Below are positions 8,566 through 19,400 of a stretch of DNA of 64,000 bases, one piece after another. Source of the DNA: Polaribacter haliotis. GTDB lineage: Bacteria; Bacteroidota; Bacteroidia; Flavobacteriales; Flavobacteriaceae. Made by a program: the position numbers and the translations under genes. The notes under the pieces are model-generated. The model did no database searches. It was not told where the DNA came from and was given only the letters and a program-made list of their open reading frames with translations. The stretch lies in NCBI RefSeq assembly GCF_014784055.1, contig NZ_CP061813.1, forward strand, positions 3,048,001 to 3,112,000, written 5' to 3'. Numbering within the stretch: position 1 is the first letter of the stretch; each line of letters begins with the position of its first letter.

Positions 8566-11500
8566 TTGAAAAAGCTCCTTTTTATTTTTTTAATTTCCCA
8601 TAGCTTACTTTGGTCACAGCAGGAAACTCAGGAGACTTCTTCCATAACACAGAAAACTTTTTCTTCAAGAGAAGGTTATTTAATTTCAGATCCTTATAGT
8701 GCTATGTACGATAGCAATGGTTGGCTTTGGGTATTAGGCGAAGATTTGCAATCGAGCAAACATGTTATTGGAGAAAAAAAGGTAATTATACAACGTTTTG
8801 ACGGTATTAATTTCTTTAAAGTAAAAATGCCAGACACTGGTGATAAAAAAATATATGCAGGAGATTTTTTTAAAAATAAAACGGAAGGACTTTATTTAAG
8901 GTTGCGTTATATTAATTTTCCTACTGCACAATTGTTTTATATAGATACAGAAACCCTAAAAATTACTAATGTAGAAGAATTTAATTCTCTGCCCAAAGAA
9001 CTTACATTGGCAGAACCGTATTATGTAAATGGAGAAACACGTATGATTGTTACTTCCCAAGAAAAGTTTTACACTGCAGAGTTAAATGGATTAAAATTTA
9101 AGATTTTAGACTCTATTCCTTACAACAAAAGAACAAATGATCATTTTTTAGCATCTACAAGAGTTTTTGAAAATTTTTCTATTGTAAAGTTGAAATTTTA
9201 TAAAGACTATTGTTTGGTAGATCATCAAGGAAAATTTATAAAAAAACTTACGAAAGAAGATTTTGTAGATTTAAAAGGAAACCATTTTTTGCCAGAAGAT
9301 ATTCTTAATGTTTTTAAAGATAATAATAAGTATTATCTGTGTCTTCAAAATTATAGCAATACTTTTAAGTATGATAAGAAAGAGCAGAAATTTAAAGAAG
9401 TACCTAATTCAAGTAAAGGACATCAATTAAATAAAGTTTTGACTTTAACTGCAGATTGTAAAAATGGTATTACAACTGAGGTTGTTTCTAGCCACTCAAA
9501 GCTTTCTCTTTATAATTTTAAGAACAAGCGAGCCCATTTAATTGCAGATATAAATATTAAAAACTTTTCTAAATATAGTTACAATGAAGTTGATAAGAAT
9601 TTAGTTGTTTTAAATGGAAATTTTTTAGATGCGTATTACATTACAGAAAGTAAGATAAAAACGTTTTTAAAAGGAAAAAGTATAAGAGCAATAAATCAAT
9701 TAAAAAACAATAAATACATTGTAGCAACAGATGCAGAAGGTTTGTTTGAAATTGATGTTGCTAATAATTTAGAAGAAGAGATACATGTTTTATTAGATGG
9801 TAAAGAAATTTCTGTAAATTATTCTAGAGATATTATAGTACAAGATAATGGTACAATAATTACAAACGACTCAGGATACTTATACACTTTAGATGCTACC
9901 TACAATGTTATAAAAGAGAAAAGCTTTGCTATTTTAAGTGAAGAAATTATAAAAATTGGAGACACCATTTTTAATAGGGAAAGAGATGGGCTTATACATA
10001 AGTATTCGTACACGAATAAAACAAACGAAACCATTAAAACTAATAGCGGTTTATTAGTTAAAGAATTTGCTACAGATGGTAAAAGTTTATATGCAACAAC
10101 GAACAAAGGGTTTTTAGAATATAAAAAAGGAAAACATCAACTTTACGAATTTAATAATGAGGAAACTAGTAATTTACTTTCTGTAACTTATAATAAATTT
10201 TATGGTGTTTTAGTTGCAACAAAGTTGGGTAAAATCTATACCTTTAATACCAAAACAAAAAAACTGGAGCTCTTTTATACAGACGATCTAACAGTTTCTA
10301 TTGTTGGTATGATTGCAGATAACAACAATAACTTATGGCTAAACACATATGCAGGTATTGTATCTATAGATGCGAAAACAAAAGAAGTTATTAGATATAC
10401 CCAAAAAGATGGTATTTATGAATTAGAAGGTAATAGATATAGCACATATAAAGACAGAGAGGGAAATGTTTTTATTGGGAGTTTTAAAGGTTTAAGTTAC
10501 TTTAATCCTAAAAATCTAATAAAAAAGAACGTAGATATTCAGCCAAGGTTTACATCTATTTCTTTTTTTAATGTTAAAGAAGATCAGTGGAAAATAAATA
10601 ATGAGCCCACTTTCCTAAAAAACACAAAAGAAATTACGTTACCCTCTATGTATCAACGATTTTCTGCTACTGTTTCTTTAAAAGGAAAAATGAACCCAAG
10701 TGACGTTAGATATAGATATCGTTTAATTGATGAAGAAAACCAGTCGGAATGGTTTGTAAATCAATTTGGAAACGAAATTCTGTTTGCAAATTTAGCTGCT
10801 GGAAAATATATTTTAGAAATTGAAGCTTTAAATATTACCAATGAAAAAATAGGGGAAACAATATCCTTAAATATTATTTCAGAAGAATTTTTTTATAAAA
10901 CTTGGTGGTTTTTAGGAACGATTCTTTTATTGGTTTTAATAACTGTTGCTTACATAGTATATCAATATATAACAAAACAAAAACTATTTGCAAAAAACGA
11001 AATCGCTTTAAACGACGCCAAAGTAAAAAGTGAAATGATGTTAGAAACACATCATCGAATTAAAAATAACTTGCAAATTATTTCTGGCTTGTTAGGTTTA
11101 CAAATGCTTAAAAGTAAAGATGAAAAATTAAAATCGAATTTACAAGAAAGCCAAAGTAGAATAGAGTCTATTGCTGGGATTCATAATGTTTTATACAACC
11201 CAGATATGTTGGATGTTATTTCTATAAAAGAACATATTAAAAATATTATAAATTATTACAAAAGATTATTTCCTACAAAAATTATTTATAAATTAACGAT
11301 AGACGATTCTATTTTACGGATGGATAAAGCAACACCTTTTGCACTTTTATTAAACGAATTAATTAACAATTCTAATAAACACGCTTTTGCAAAAGTAGAA
11401 AACCCAGAAATACAAATTTTGTTTAAGAAAATGGGCGAAGAATACCTGTTTGAATATACAGATAATGGGAATTTTAAAAATGAAACCAGTAGTAACGAAT

Positions 11501-11598
11501 CTTTAGGAATGAAAATTATTGACATGATGGGTAATCAATTAAAAGGAAACATGATTATAAAAAAAACGAATGGCTTTAACCTAATTTTACGATTTTAA
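8566..11598 (+). CDS. Membrane sensor histidine kinase with periplasmic beta-propeller-type sensor, Y_Y_Y domain and HisKA_2 kinase
   Basis: 1010 aa, starting at TTG; KKLLFIFLISHSLLWSQ is a signal peptide, so this start is favoured. Residues ~25-680 resemble two-component-regulator propeller repeats (NNNLWLNTYAGIVSID, GNVFIGSFKGLSYFNP). A Y_Y_Y-like Ig domain (RYRYRLIDEENQSEW) precedes one membrane helix at ~779-800. The cytoplasmic part has the HisKA_2 motif HHRIKNNLQ (phosphoacceptor His829 or 830) and an HATPase with N-box NELINNSNKHAF and a DNG box. The LytTR regulator starts 3 bases after its stop codon. By layout it should sense an extracytoplasmic signal and control the secreted-protein genes downstream. 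Confidence 0.9.
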   Translation: MKKLLFIFLISHSLLWSQQETQETSSITQKTFSSREGYLISDPYSAMYDSNGWLWVLGEDLQSSKHVIGEKKVIIQRFDGINFFKVKMPDTGDKKIYAGDFFKNKTEGLYLRLRYINFPTAQLFYIDTETLKITNVEEFNSLPKELTLAEPYYVNGETRMIVTSQEKFYTAELNGLKFKILDSIPYNKRTNDHFLASTRVFENFSIVKLKFYKDYCLVDHQGKFIKKLTKEDFVDLKGNHFLPEDILNVFKDNNKYYLCLQNYSNTFKYDKKEQKFKEVPNSSKGHQLNKVLTLTADCKNGITTEVVSSHSKLSLYNFKNKRAHLIADINIKNFSKYSYNEVDKNLVVLNGNFLDAYYITESKIKTFLKGKSIRAINQLKNNKYIVATDAEGLFEIDVANNLEEEIHVLLDGKEISVNYSRDIIVQDNGTIITNDSGYLYTLDATYNVIKEKSFAILSEEIIKIGDTIFNRERDGLIHKYSYTNKTNETIKTNSGLLVKEFATDGKSLYATTNKGFLEYKKGKHQLYEFNNEETSNLLSVTYNKFYGVLVATKLGKIYTFNTKTKKLELFYTDDLTVSIVGMIADNNNNLWLNTYAGIVSIDAKTKEVIRYTQKDGIYELEGNRYSTYKDREGNVFIGSFKGLSYFNPKNLIKKNVDIQPRFTSISFFNVKEDQWKINNEPTFLKNTKEITLPSMYQRFSATVSLKGKMNPSDVRYRYRLIDEENQSEWFVNQFGNEILFANLAAGKYILEIEALNITNEKIGETISLNIISEEFFYKTWWFLGTILLLVLITVAYIVYQYITKQKLFAKNEIALNDAKVKSEMMLETHHRIKNNLQIISGLLGLQMLKSKDEKLKSNLQESQSRIESIAGIHNVLYNPDMLDVISIKEHIKNIINYYKRLFPTKIIYKLTIDDSILRMDKATPFALLLNELINNSNKHAFAKVENPEIQILFKKMGEEYLFEYTDNGNFKNETSSNESLGMKIIDMMGNQLKGNMIIKKTNGFNLILRF

Positions 11599-11601
11599 TA
11601 C

Positions 11602-12273
11602 ATGAGTAACCATATAAAAATTTACATCTTAGAAGACGAAATAATTACCCAAGAATTATTAAAAGAAACTTTAGAAAGCTTTCAATATAAAGTTTGTGGT
11701 ACAGCAACAGATGCAGTAACAGCATTAAAAGAAATTGAATTGCTAAAACCAGATATTGCTATTTTAGATATTCGAGTAGAAGGAGATAAAACAGGTATTT
11801 GGTTAGGCAACCAAATAGAAATTCCTTTTATTTATTTAACAGCTTTTAACGATATAAACACAATTAAAAAAGCAATTGTTACACAGCCAGTTAGTTATTT
11901 AGTAAAACCTTTTAACGATAAAGATTTATTTATTGCAGTAGAATTGGCAATTAGTAAAATAGAAAATACAAAACATATTGTTGTAAAAGATCGTGGGCAA
12001 AGTGTTAAAGTTTTTGTAGAAGATATTTTATACGCTAAGAAAGAAGATAAATACATAAGTATTCACTTAAAAGATTCTAAACGTTTAATTCGTTCTAGTA
12101 TTAATGAATTTTTAGAAACAGTAGATTGCGACTCATTTCTACAAGTGCATCGTTCTTACGTTGTAAACAAAAAACATATTGCTGGTTTCGATTCGAAAGA
12201 AATTCATATAAATAATCAGTTAATTCCTATTTCTAGAAGTTTGCTGAAAGAAGTTTTAGAAGAAATTTCTTAA
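11602..12273 (+). CDS. LytTR-family response regulator
   Basis: 223 aa. The N-terminal receiver domain has the acidic pair ILEDE, phosphoacceptor Asp56 in AILDIRVEGD, and the switch residues YLTAF and LVKPF. The C-terminal LytTR DNA-binding domain contains FVEDILYAKKEDKYISI and FLQVHRSYVVNKKHI. LytTR proteins bind 9-bp direct repeats two helical turns apart, and such a pair lies 81 bases downstream of this gene at 12355-12384, facing the secreted-protein operon. It pairs with the kinase just upstream. Confidence 0.95.
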   Translation: MSNHIKIYILEDEIITQELLKETLESFQYKVCGTATDAVTALKEIELLKPDIAILDIRVEGDKTGIWLGNQIEIPFIYLTAFNDINTIKKAIVTQPVSYLVKPFNDKDLFIAVELAISKIENTKHIVVKDRGQSVKVFVEDILYAKKEDKYISIHLKDSKRLIRSSINEFLETVDCDSFLQVHRSYVVNKKHIAGFDSKEIHINNQLIPISRSLLKEVLEEIS

Positions 12274-12306
12274 AAACTGCTAACTATTTTTCTTCAATTT
12301 ATATTT

Positions 12307-12343
12307 AAAAACCCATTATTTAATTAAAATGACGGGGTTTTTT
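12307..12343 (+). terminator. Possible weak terminator of the two-component operon
   Basis: AAAAACCC (12307-12314) can pair with GGGTTTTT (12335-12342) around a 20-nt loop, ending in a T-run. The long loop makes it a modest candidate. Confidence 0.4.
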
Positions 12344-12354
12344 ACTTCAAAATT

Positions 12355-12384
12355 ACCGTTCACGACTTTTTTACTACCATTCGC
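12355..12384 (+). promoter_or_regulatory. LytTR-type operator: two 9-bp direct repeats
   Basis: ACCGTTCAC (12355-12363) and ACCATTCGC (12376-12384) repeat with a start-to-start distance of 21 bp (12-bp spacer), the spacing known for LytTR regulators such as AgrA. Each box is followed by GAC and a T-run, and the first resembles the AlgR core CCGTTC. They lie 33 bp upstream of a -7 box, a position suited to activation. Confidence 0.7.
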
Positions 12385-12416
12385 GACATTTTTTTTTCTG
12401 TAAGCTAAAACCAAAG

Positions 12417-12424
12417 TATGTTTG
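12417..12424 (+). promoter_or_regulatory. -7 promoter box of the secreted-protein operon
   Basis: TATGTTTG fits TAnnTTTG and lies 46 bp upstream of the ATG at 12471. No good -33 TTTG is present (a T-run instead), consistent with activator dependence on the LytTR boxes just upstream. Confidence 0.5.
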
Positions 12425-12470
12425 TTAACAAATATTTAACCAAACTAAACATACTTTAAATTCACTTACT

Positions 12471-13457
12471 ATGAAATCACTAAAAATTACATTCATCTTA
12501 TTATTTATCAGTTTAGCAAGTTTTGCGCAATCGGGCATGGTTTTCCAAGGAATTGCCAGAGACAATAACAGTGCAGCCATTGTAGACAAAACAATGATTT
12601 TCACTTTTAGAATTACACTAACAGATGGTACAGATTTGTACAAAGAAACACAACAAATAAGAACCGATAATTTTGGTGTCTTTTCTCACGTAATTGGTAC
12701 AGGTAATGCAGTTACTGGTACTTTTGGTGGTGTAGATTTTAGCCAAGGAAATTTAAAATCTATTATTACAGTAAGTAATGAAGGTACAGATACACAAATT
12801 TACGACCAAAAATTTGAGTACGTCCCTTATGCAAAACGTGCAGAAAGTGCAACAAGTGCAGACAATGGTGTGCCAGTAGGTACAATTATAACAATGTTGG
12901 CTGGAGCCATACCAGAAGGTTATATAGAATGTAATGGGCAAAGTCTTGCAGATCCTAAATTTGCAAAATTAAAACTTGCGCTTGGTGGTATGACTAACAT
13001 ACCTAATCTTGGTGGTATGTATTTAAAGGGTAGTGGTGCACCTAATAATGGAAATTACACACATGAAATAGGTTTAGGTGCGTATCAAGAGCCATCTACA
13101 CAAAGTCATACACATGTTTATGGTGCTAATCACGAAACAAATGAAACTGGAAATCACGTGCATGGAGTAAGATTTGCAAATACCGAGAATAATGATTCGG
13201 GTGGACAAGGTTATGCAGCGAATAATAATCATCAATCTTTTAGGAGTTCTGACAGAACTGGTGGTGCTTCACAATGGTATTATGATAATAATCATGCTCA
13301 AAGAATGGTGGAAACAAAAGGTAATCACAAACACACTGTAAATGTTTCAGGAAGAACAGGTCATGGAGGTATTTTAGGTACTGGTCAAAGAGATGGTAAT
13401 ATAGAGAAAGAAAATCGTCCATATAGTTTTGGTGTACGCTATTTAATAAAATACTAA
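12471..13457 (+). CDS. Secreted tail-collar / tail-fibre-like protein
   Basis: 328 aa with signal peptide KSLKITFILLFISLASFAQ. Residues ~20-125 form a domain (VFQGIARDNN, FGVFSHVIGTG, FEYVPYAKRAESA) seen in secreted Bacteroidota proteins. From ~135 it looks like the phage tail-collar family (GTIITMLAGAIPEGYIECNG, PNLGGMYLKGSG), ending in RPYSFGVRYLIKY. Several HxH motifs (SHTHVY, NHVHGV, NHKHTV) resemble metal-binding motifs of phage fibre tips. No other phage genes are nearby and it has a signal peptide, so a cell-surface fibre or adhesin role is inferred. It is the first gene behind the LytTR operator; the giant gene follows 33 bp later. Confidence 0.75.
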   Translation: MKSLKITFILLFISLASFAQSGMVFQGIARDNNSAAIVDKTMIFTFRITLTDGTDLYKETQQIRTDNFGVFSHVIGTGNAVTGTFGGVDFSQGNLKSIITVSNEGTDTQIYDQKFEYVPYAKRAESATSADNGVPVGTIITMLAGAIPEGYIECNGQSLADPKFAKLKLALGGMTNIPNLGGMYLKGSGAPNNGNYTHEIGLGAYQEPSTQSHTHVYGANHETNETGNHVHGVRFANTENNDSGGQGYAANNNHQSFRSSDRTGGASQWYYDNNHAQRMVETKGNHKHTVNVSGRTGHGGILGTGQRDGNIEKENRPYSFGVRYLIKY

Positions 13458-13490
13458 TACAAACCCTAATTAATACATAAACAACATATT

Positions 13491-16400
13491 ATGAGAAAAT
13501 TACTAATTTTCTTGTTGTTTTGGGTGGGTATAACTCAAGCACAAGAGCAAAGCGATCATAAAGGATCTTTCCTTTCTGGTGCTGGCAATATAAAAAATAC
13601 AGGAAATAATTTACAAATTCAGTTTCAAATTGGTGGTGCTTTTCAGTACCCAATGTCTGCTACAACAAAAACCAAGGCAGGTTTCCCTTTTGGGGTTTTA
13701 TACGTGCCAAATACGTTTAGCGATAAAACCTACGAAGTTTCTAAGGGCTATTACCCAGATAAAATTAGGCTTAGTTGGTCTATTGGTGCCAATGAAGAAA
13801 ATATTACAAAAGTTAAAATTTTTAGAAAACCATTAGCAGCACAAACACCTTATAGGTTATTAGCAACAGTGGGTAAAGATGTTTTTGAGTTCGAAGATAC
13901 TCAAGTAGAAGGTGGTATTTTGTACCAATATAGGTTAAAAGCAGAAGGTTTAAATAGTACAGAAATAAAATTTGTAAACTTTATAGAAGGCATTGGGTAT
14001 AGAAACCCAACAGCATTTGTGTCTGGTACCATTAGTTTCGAAGGAGGTAGCCCAGTTAAAGATGTAAAAGTTTTAGCAGAACCAATTGGAGCAGAAGGTG
14101 CTCTTGGTAAAGGAACTTCTTTGCAATTTAAAGATGTAGCAGAACATATGTATTTAAGCGAAAATTTCGAAGAGATATCTGCAAATAATGCAACAGTAGA
14201 AGGTTGGTTTGCACCAAAAATTGGAGGTGGTATCTTAACTCCTTATAGTTTTTCTACGGAAGATGGTACAGAATTCGAGTTAGCCTTTAATTATAATGGA
14301 GCTAATAACGATATGTCTCTAAGTTTTAAAAAAATAGGAGATACCAATTTAAGAAGCTTTACACTTGCAGGTTCATACCCAACAGGAGAGGTAAATGCAG
14401 CTGGTAAAGATGTGTTTGCAAATTTAGCAACTGTTACAAACGAAACTTTTGTACACATTGCAGTGGCTTTAAAAAATGGAAACATTCCAAGCGTTTTTAT
14501 AAATGGTAGAGAAATTACCCAAGCTTATTTTAATGATGCAAATATTCCAGAAAATGTTACTGAACCAACGTTTACTGCTGGTGTAGAAACAGCATATATT
14601 AGTAATAGTTCTAATTTAAGATCTGTTAGAGTTGGTGCTGGTTATGTGGGGTATGTAGATGAGTTTAGAATTTGGAGCAAAGCCTTAAGTGCAGATCAAA
14701 TTAGAAGAGATTACAAACGTTATTTAGATGGTAGCGAAACTGGTTTAGAAATGTACACAAGAATGGATGAGGCATATGGAAATTATGCGTACGATTTGTC
14801 TAAAACAGGTTTTAATTTTCATAAAAACGATTTAATTACCTCTGTAATTAATTCTACAAACACAGTTTTCTCATCTATAAAACCAACCAAAGAACAATTA
14901 GGTGTTTTTGGTATTACAGACAAAGATGGTAATTATGCTATTTCTGCAATTTCTTATGCAGGTTCTGGAGAGCAGTTTAAAGTAACACCAAGTTTTGGGG
15001 TTCATAAATTTAAACCAGCAAGCCAAACCTTATTTTTAGGGAAAGAAGAATCTGTAGTAAATAAAATAGATTATGAAGATGTTTCTTCCTTCAAATTTAA
15101 TGGTAGAATTGTGTATGATACTCGCGAAGTATTTGCTACAATTCCTATTTCTGACCCAGCTTTAGATAACATTATCGAAATTAGAGAAACAGGCTATAAT
15201 TCGTATTTAGTAAATGGTACAGTTACACTTAATAAAGGACAGTATTTTTATGAAGGTGGAGAAGTAAATCCTGCAACTGGTAATTTAATTAATGGAGAGT
15301 TAAAGCAATACCCAGTATTAGGTATCGAAGGAGCAAATATACTTATAGATGGTAAAATTGTTTTTGATGCAGACAACCAACCTGTGGTTACAGATGTAGA
15401 TGGTAAATTTGCAATTAATGTTCCTATTGGTAAGCATAAAGTAGAAATCACTAAAAACGGTCATAAATTTACGCATGAAGGAAGGTTTCCGCAGAAACAA
15501 GCTAGTACAGGTGCAAGTTTATTCGATTTTTATGAAGACCAAATACAGGAGCGTTGGTTTTTAGATGAAACGCGTGTAACTATTGTTGGTAAAGTTGTTG
15601 GTGGTAGAATACAATCGGAAAAAGAAATCGGTTTTGGTTTTAATGGTTTAAAAGAACATGAAAATGAAGTTGGGGAAGATGAGCCAGAAAACAAAGAAGT
15701 GTATTCTGCAGTAAATAACATTGGGCAAGCAACAATTACTTTTAAAGGAGATTTAAATACGAATGAACTAGATTATATTGCAACTACAAATGCAGCAACT
15801 GGTGAATATAAAATTAAATTAATTCCTTATAAATATACTGTTAAAGCAAATGGAGGAATTAAAGTAGCTAGCAATTCAGATATAAACAGTAAATTTTTAG
15901 ATGTAGATGAAGAGTTTGATGTTACAGAAATAAAAGAAAACATAACTTCTAGTTTTACTGCAATAGATGGAACTGAATTTATATCAGAACCATACCAATA
16001 TGAAAAAAGTTTTAGATACAATTCTAAAATTAATGTACGATTGATAGAACAAGAATATGAGCAAAAGTTTCCTTTAACCAACGACAAAAATATAACAATA
16101 GATGTATCTGAGCTTGCAGTGCCTTTGTACAAGCAAAAAGAAGAATACAGACTTGCTTTTGAGGTTACACAAGATTATGTAAATAAAGATGAAGCAGAAA
16201 CTGTTGTAGTAAAAGAATATTTTAACGAAGGTGCTTTTAATATTACTAATAATTTTGCAAGTACAAATGCAAAAGATACTTCTGTAGAATTGGTAAAAAA
16301 ATCGGGAAAAGAAGTTTATGTTTATTCTTTTAGAGCTGGTTTGCCAAACATTACACATACAGATGGTTTTAAAAGTGCGATGACAATTGAGTACAACGTT

Positions 16401-19400
16401 TCTGGTTTAAACCCAATTTCAATTATAAATCCTGAAGTTTTTAAAGCGGAAGGAATTGTTATTGGAGGTAAATCTGCAGATGGTACAACATTTTCTACAG
16501 TGGCACCAGAAGTGCCAGATATTATTTTAAGAGACCCACCTGGTTCTAACAGTTTTGCAAGTATAGAAAAAGGAACCTCTATTTCTTTTGAAAAATCTAA
16601 TGGGAGTTCTACAAATAATACTTTTGGTGGTGGTTTATATGCGAGTGTTGGGCCAACATTTAGTAGTGTTGCAGGTAGTCCATTTTTTGGACTTGAAACA
16701 GAAATTCAAGTTATTGCAGATTTAGAGGCTAATTTTTCGAAATCTCAAGAAATAAATACTAATGGTAGCACAACAGAAACCTATGAATTTAATGAGACGA
16801 TTTCTACGAGTGACGATCCAGAATATGTAGGTGCAGATGGAGATTTATACATAGGGAATGCGAAAAATGTATTTTACGGTTTGTTTAACAATATGTTTGT
16901 AACGAACATTGTTCCTAAATTTCCAAATGGTACAGATGTACCTCACATTATTGTTGCTGGTAAAGACAAAGACGATAATCCTGTAAATATTTACATAAGT
17001 GCTAGAAAAGATTACTTTATAGCAGAACAACCAACAAATACGTTTTTCTCTTATTCTCAAAAACATATTTTAGAGAAATTGATTCCGGATTTAGAATCTT
17101 TAGTAAATAATTTGAATGCTGGCGTAAAACCAGATCCAGATAAAGATTATCAATCGCCTAATTTCTATCAAAAACAAATTGAATTATGGCAGAAAATTAT
17201 ACAAGATAACGAAAGAGATAAATATAGAGCGTTAAAATCTAGAGCAACTTTAAAAACAGAAATACTTGCTAAAATCATAAAAGACAGAGAAGATTTAAAA
17301 TTAAAAGAAGATGGGTTAACGCCTTCAGATTTTGCAAACTCTATACTTTCATTTATTTACGGTTCAGGAACAAGTAATGAATTTACCAAATATATGAATA
17401 GCTTAAGTGGTTTAGTTTCCTCAAACTTTGAAACTAATAAATCTTTTGATGCAGGTGTTGGTGAATTAACTTCTTCAATAAGTACTTCGTCTGTAATATC
17501 TAAAACCTATGAAAAAACAATTGACTTATCAGCTGATTTTAAAGTTCAATTAGGTGGGTTAATAAATAATGTGGGGGTAATAGGTAATATTGCAGGTTCC
17601 CATTCTAGTGTAAGCACAAATTCTGCGCAATTCGATGAAGAATATACATCGACCATTACTTATACTTTAAAAGACAACGACCAAGCCAATGTGTTAAGTG
17701 TAGATGTTGTAAATTTATTTGATGGTTCTGGACCCGTTTTTATTACAAAAGGAGGGGCAACTTCTTGTCCTTTTGAAGGCCCAACTGTTTCTAATTTTTA
17801 TAAAAATGATGGTTATAATGCAAATACAGTTGGTGCTGGTGGAGAACAACTATCAGAAGGTACTATAAGTGTGTACAAACCAGAATTAAAAGTAAATAAA
17901 ACCTTAATTAAAAACTTAGCAGAAAGTGTAGGCGCTGTTTTTACGTTACAACTTAAAAATTTAAGTGATACAGGTACAGATTTAGAACACATCATTTATG
18001 TAGATCAAACTACATTAAATGGAGCTGAAACAAACATAGATCAAAATGGTTTTCCTATACGTTTACCTTATAACGAAACTGTAGAAATTCCTTTTATCGT
18101 TACAAAAAACTCATCTTCAGATGTGTATAATTATGAGAACATTCGAGTGTATTTAGCAAACCCTTGTATCGATTTAAATGATTCAGATGCGTTTGTAGAT
18201 GTTTCTGTAGAGTTTAAAAAATCGTGTAGTAATGTTAGTATTTCTGCACCACAATCTAATTGGGTGTACAATAGAACAGAAGCTTTTAATTACGACAATC
18301 AAGGAAATTTATTAGGTACAAATGCTTTACCAATAACGTTTACAGACTTTAATACAGATTTTGCTGGTTTTAGAAAAATAACGTTACAATATAGAAATGC
18401 AAATGCATCTAGTTGGACAAAGTTTAAGACCTATTATGGAAGCCAAGCTTTAAAAGACGATGCATCAGACCCTAATGGAGTAGTAATCGATTCTGAAACT
18501 AAATTTACATTCGATTGGGATATTGTAGGATCTAACATTGCAGATGGAACTTACGAAATAAGAGCGATTGCATTTTGTACAGACGAAGTTTCTTTTGAGT
18601 CGGATATTGTAAAAGGTACCATTAATCTTACACCACCAGTTGTTTTTGGTACACCTTCACCAAGTGATGGGATTTTAGATATTGGAGAAGATATTAACGT
18701 TCGTTTTAACGAAGAAATTAATACGCATATTTCTACAAATATTACATTAAGAGGTTTAAAAAATCAACAAAAAATAGACCATAGTGTAAGTGTAGCTTTA
18801 GATGGTTCTACAAACCAAATAGAACTTCCAAAACAAAACTTATTATCGAAAGCATTTAGCATTCAGTTTTGGTTAAATTTCGATGAAACTAGTAATGGGG
18901 TTCTTGTAAACCAAGAAGATGGGCCAAAAGTAACTTTAAACGGAACAGATCTAGTTTTTGAATTAGATGGACAAACGATAGAAGCTACCATAGACGAATC
19001 GCAATATAATTTCTATTCATTAATTTATGGAGATGGCGCAAATCCTTATTTAGAGATTTTAGAAAATGGTAAAGTTTTAAAAACAGAACCATTAGCAAAA
19101 GAATTATCTTTTAATAACAACAATCCAATTCTTTTTGGTGGAACAGGAATTAAAGGAAATATACATGATCTACGTATTTGGAACAAAGCAACCACGTCTG
19201 CACAAGCTGCAGCCGAAAAAGACTTTACATTAACTGGTAAAGAATTAAAGTTGTTAGGATATTGGCCTTTAGATGAAGGACATGGAACCTTAGGTGCAGA
19301 AAAAGTACGTGCAAGAAGTGCAAATGTTAATTTAAGTTGGACGATTAAGCCCAAAGGACAAGGTTACGAGTTTAGTAACAATAGTTATTTAACTTTCGAC

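Noticed and set aside
12471..13457. Prophage remnant suggested by the tail-collar-like gene.
   Set aside because: It has a Sec signal peptide, its neighbours are a two-component system and T9SS proteins, and no integrase, capsid or terminase genes exist in the window.
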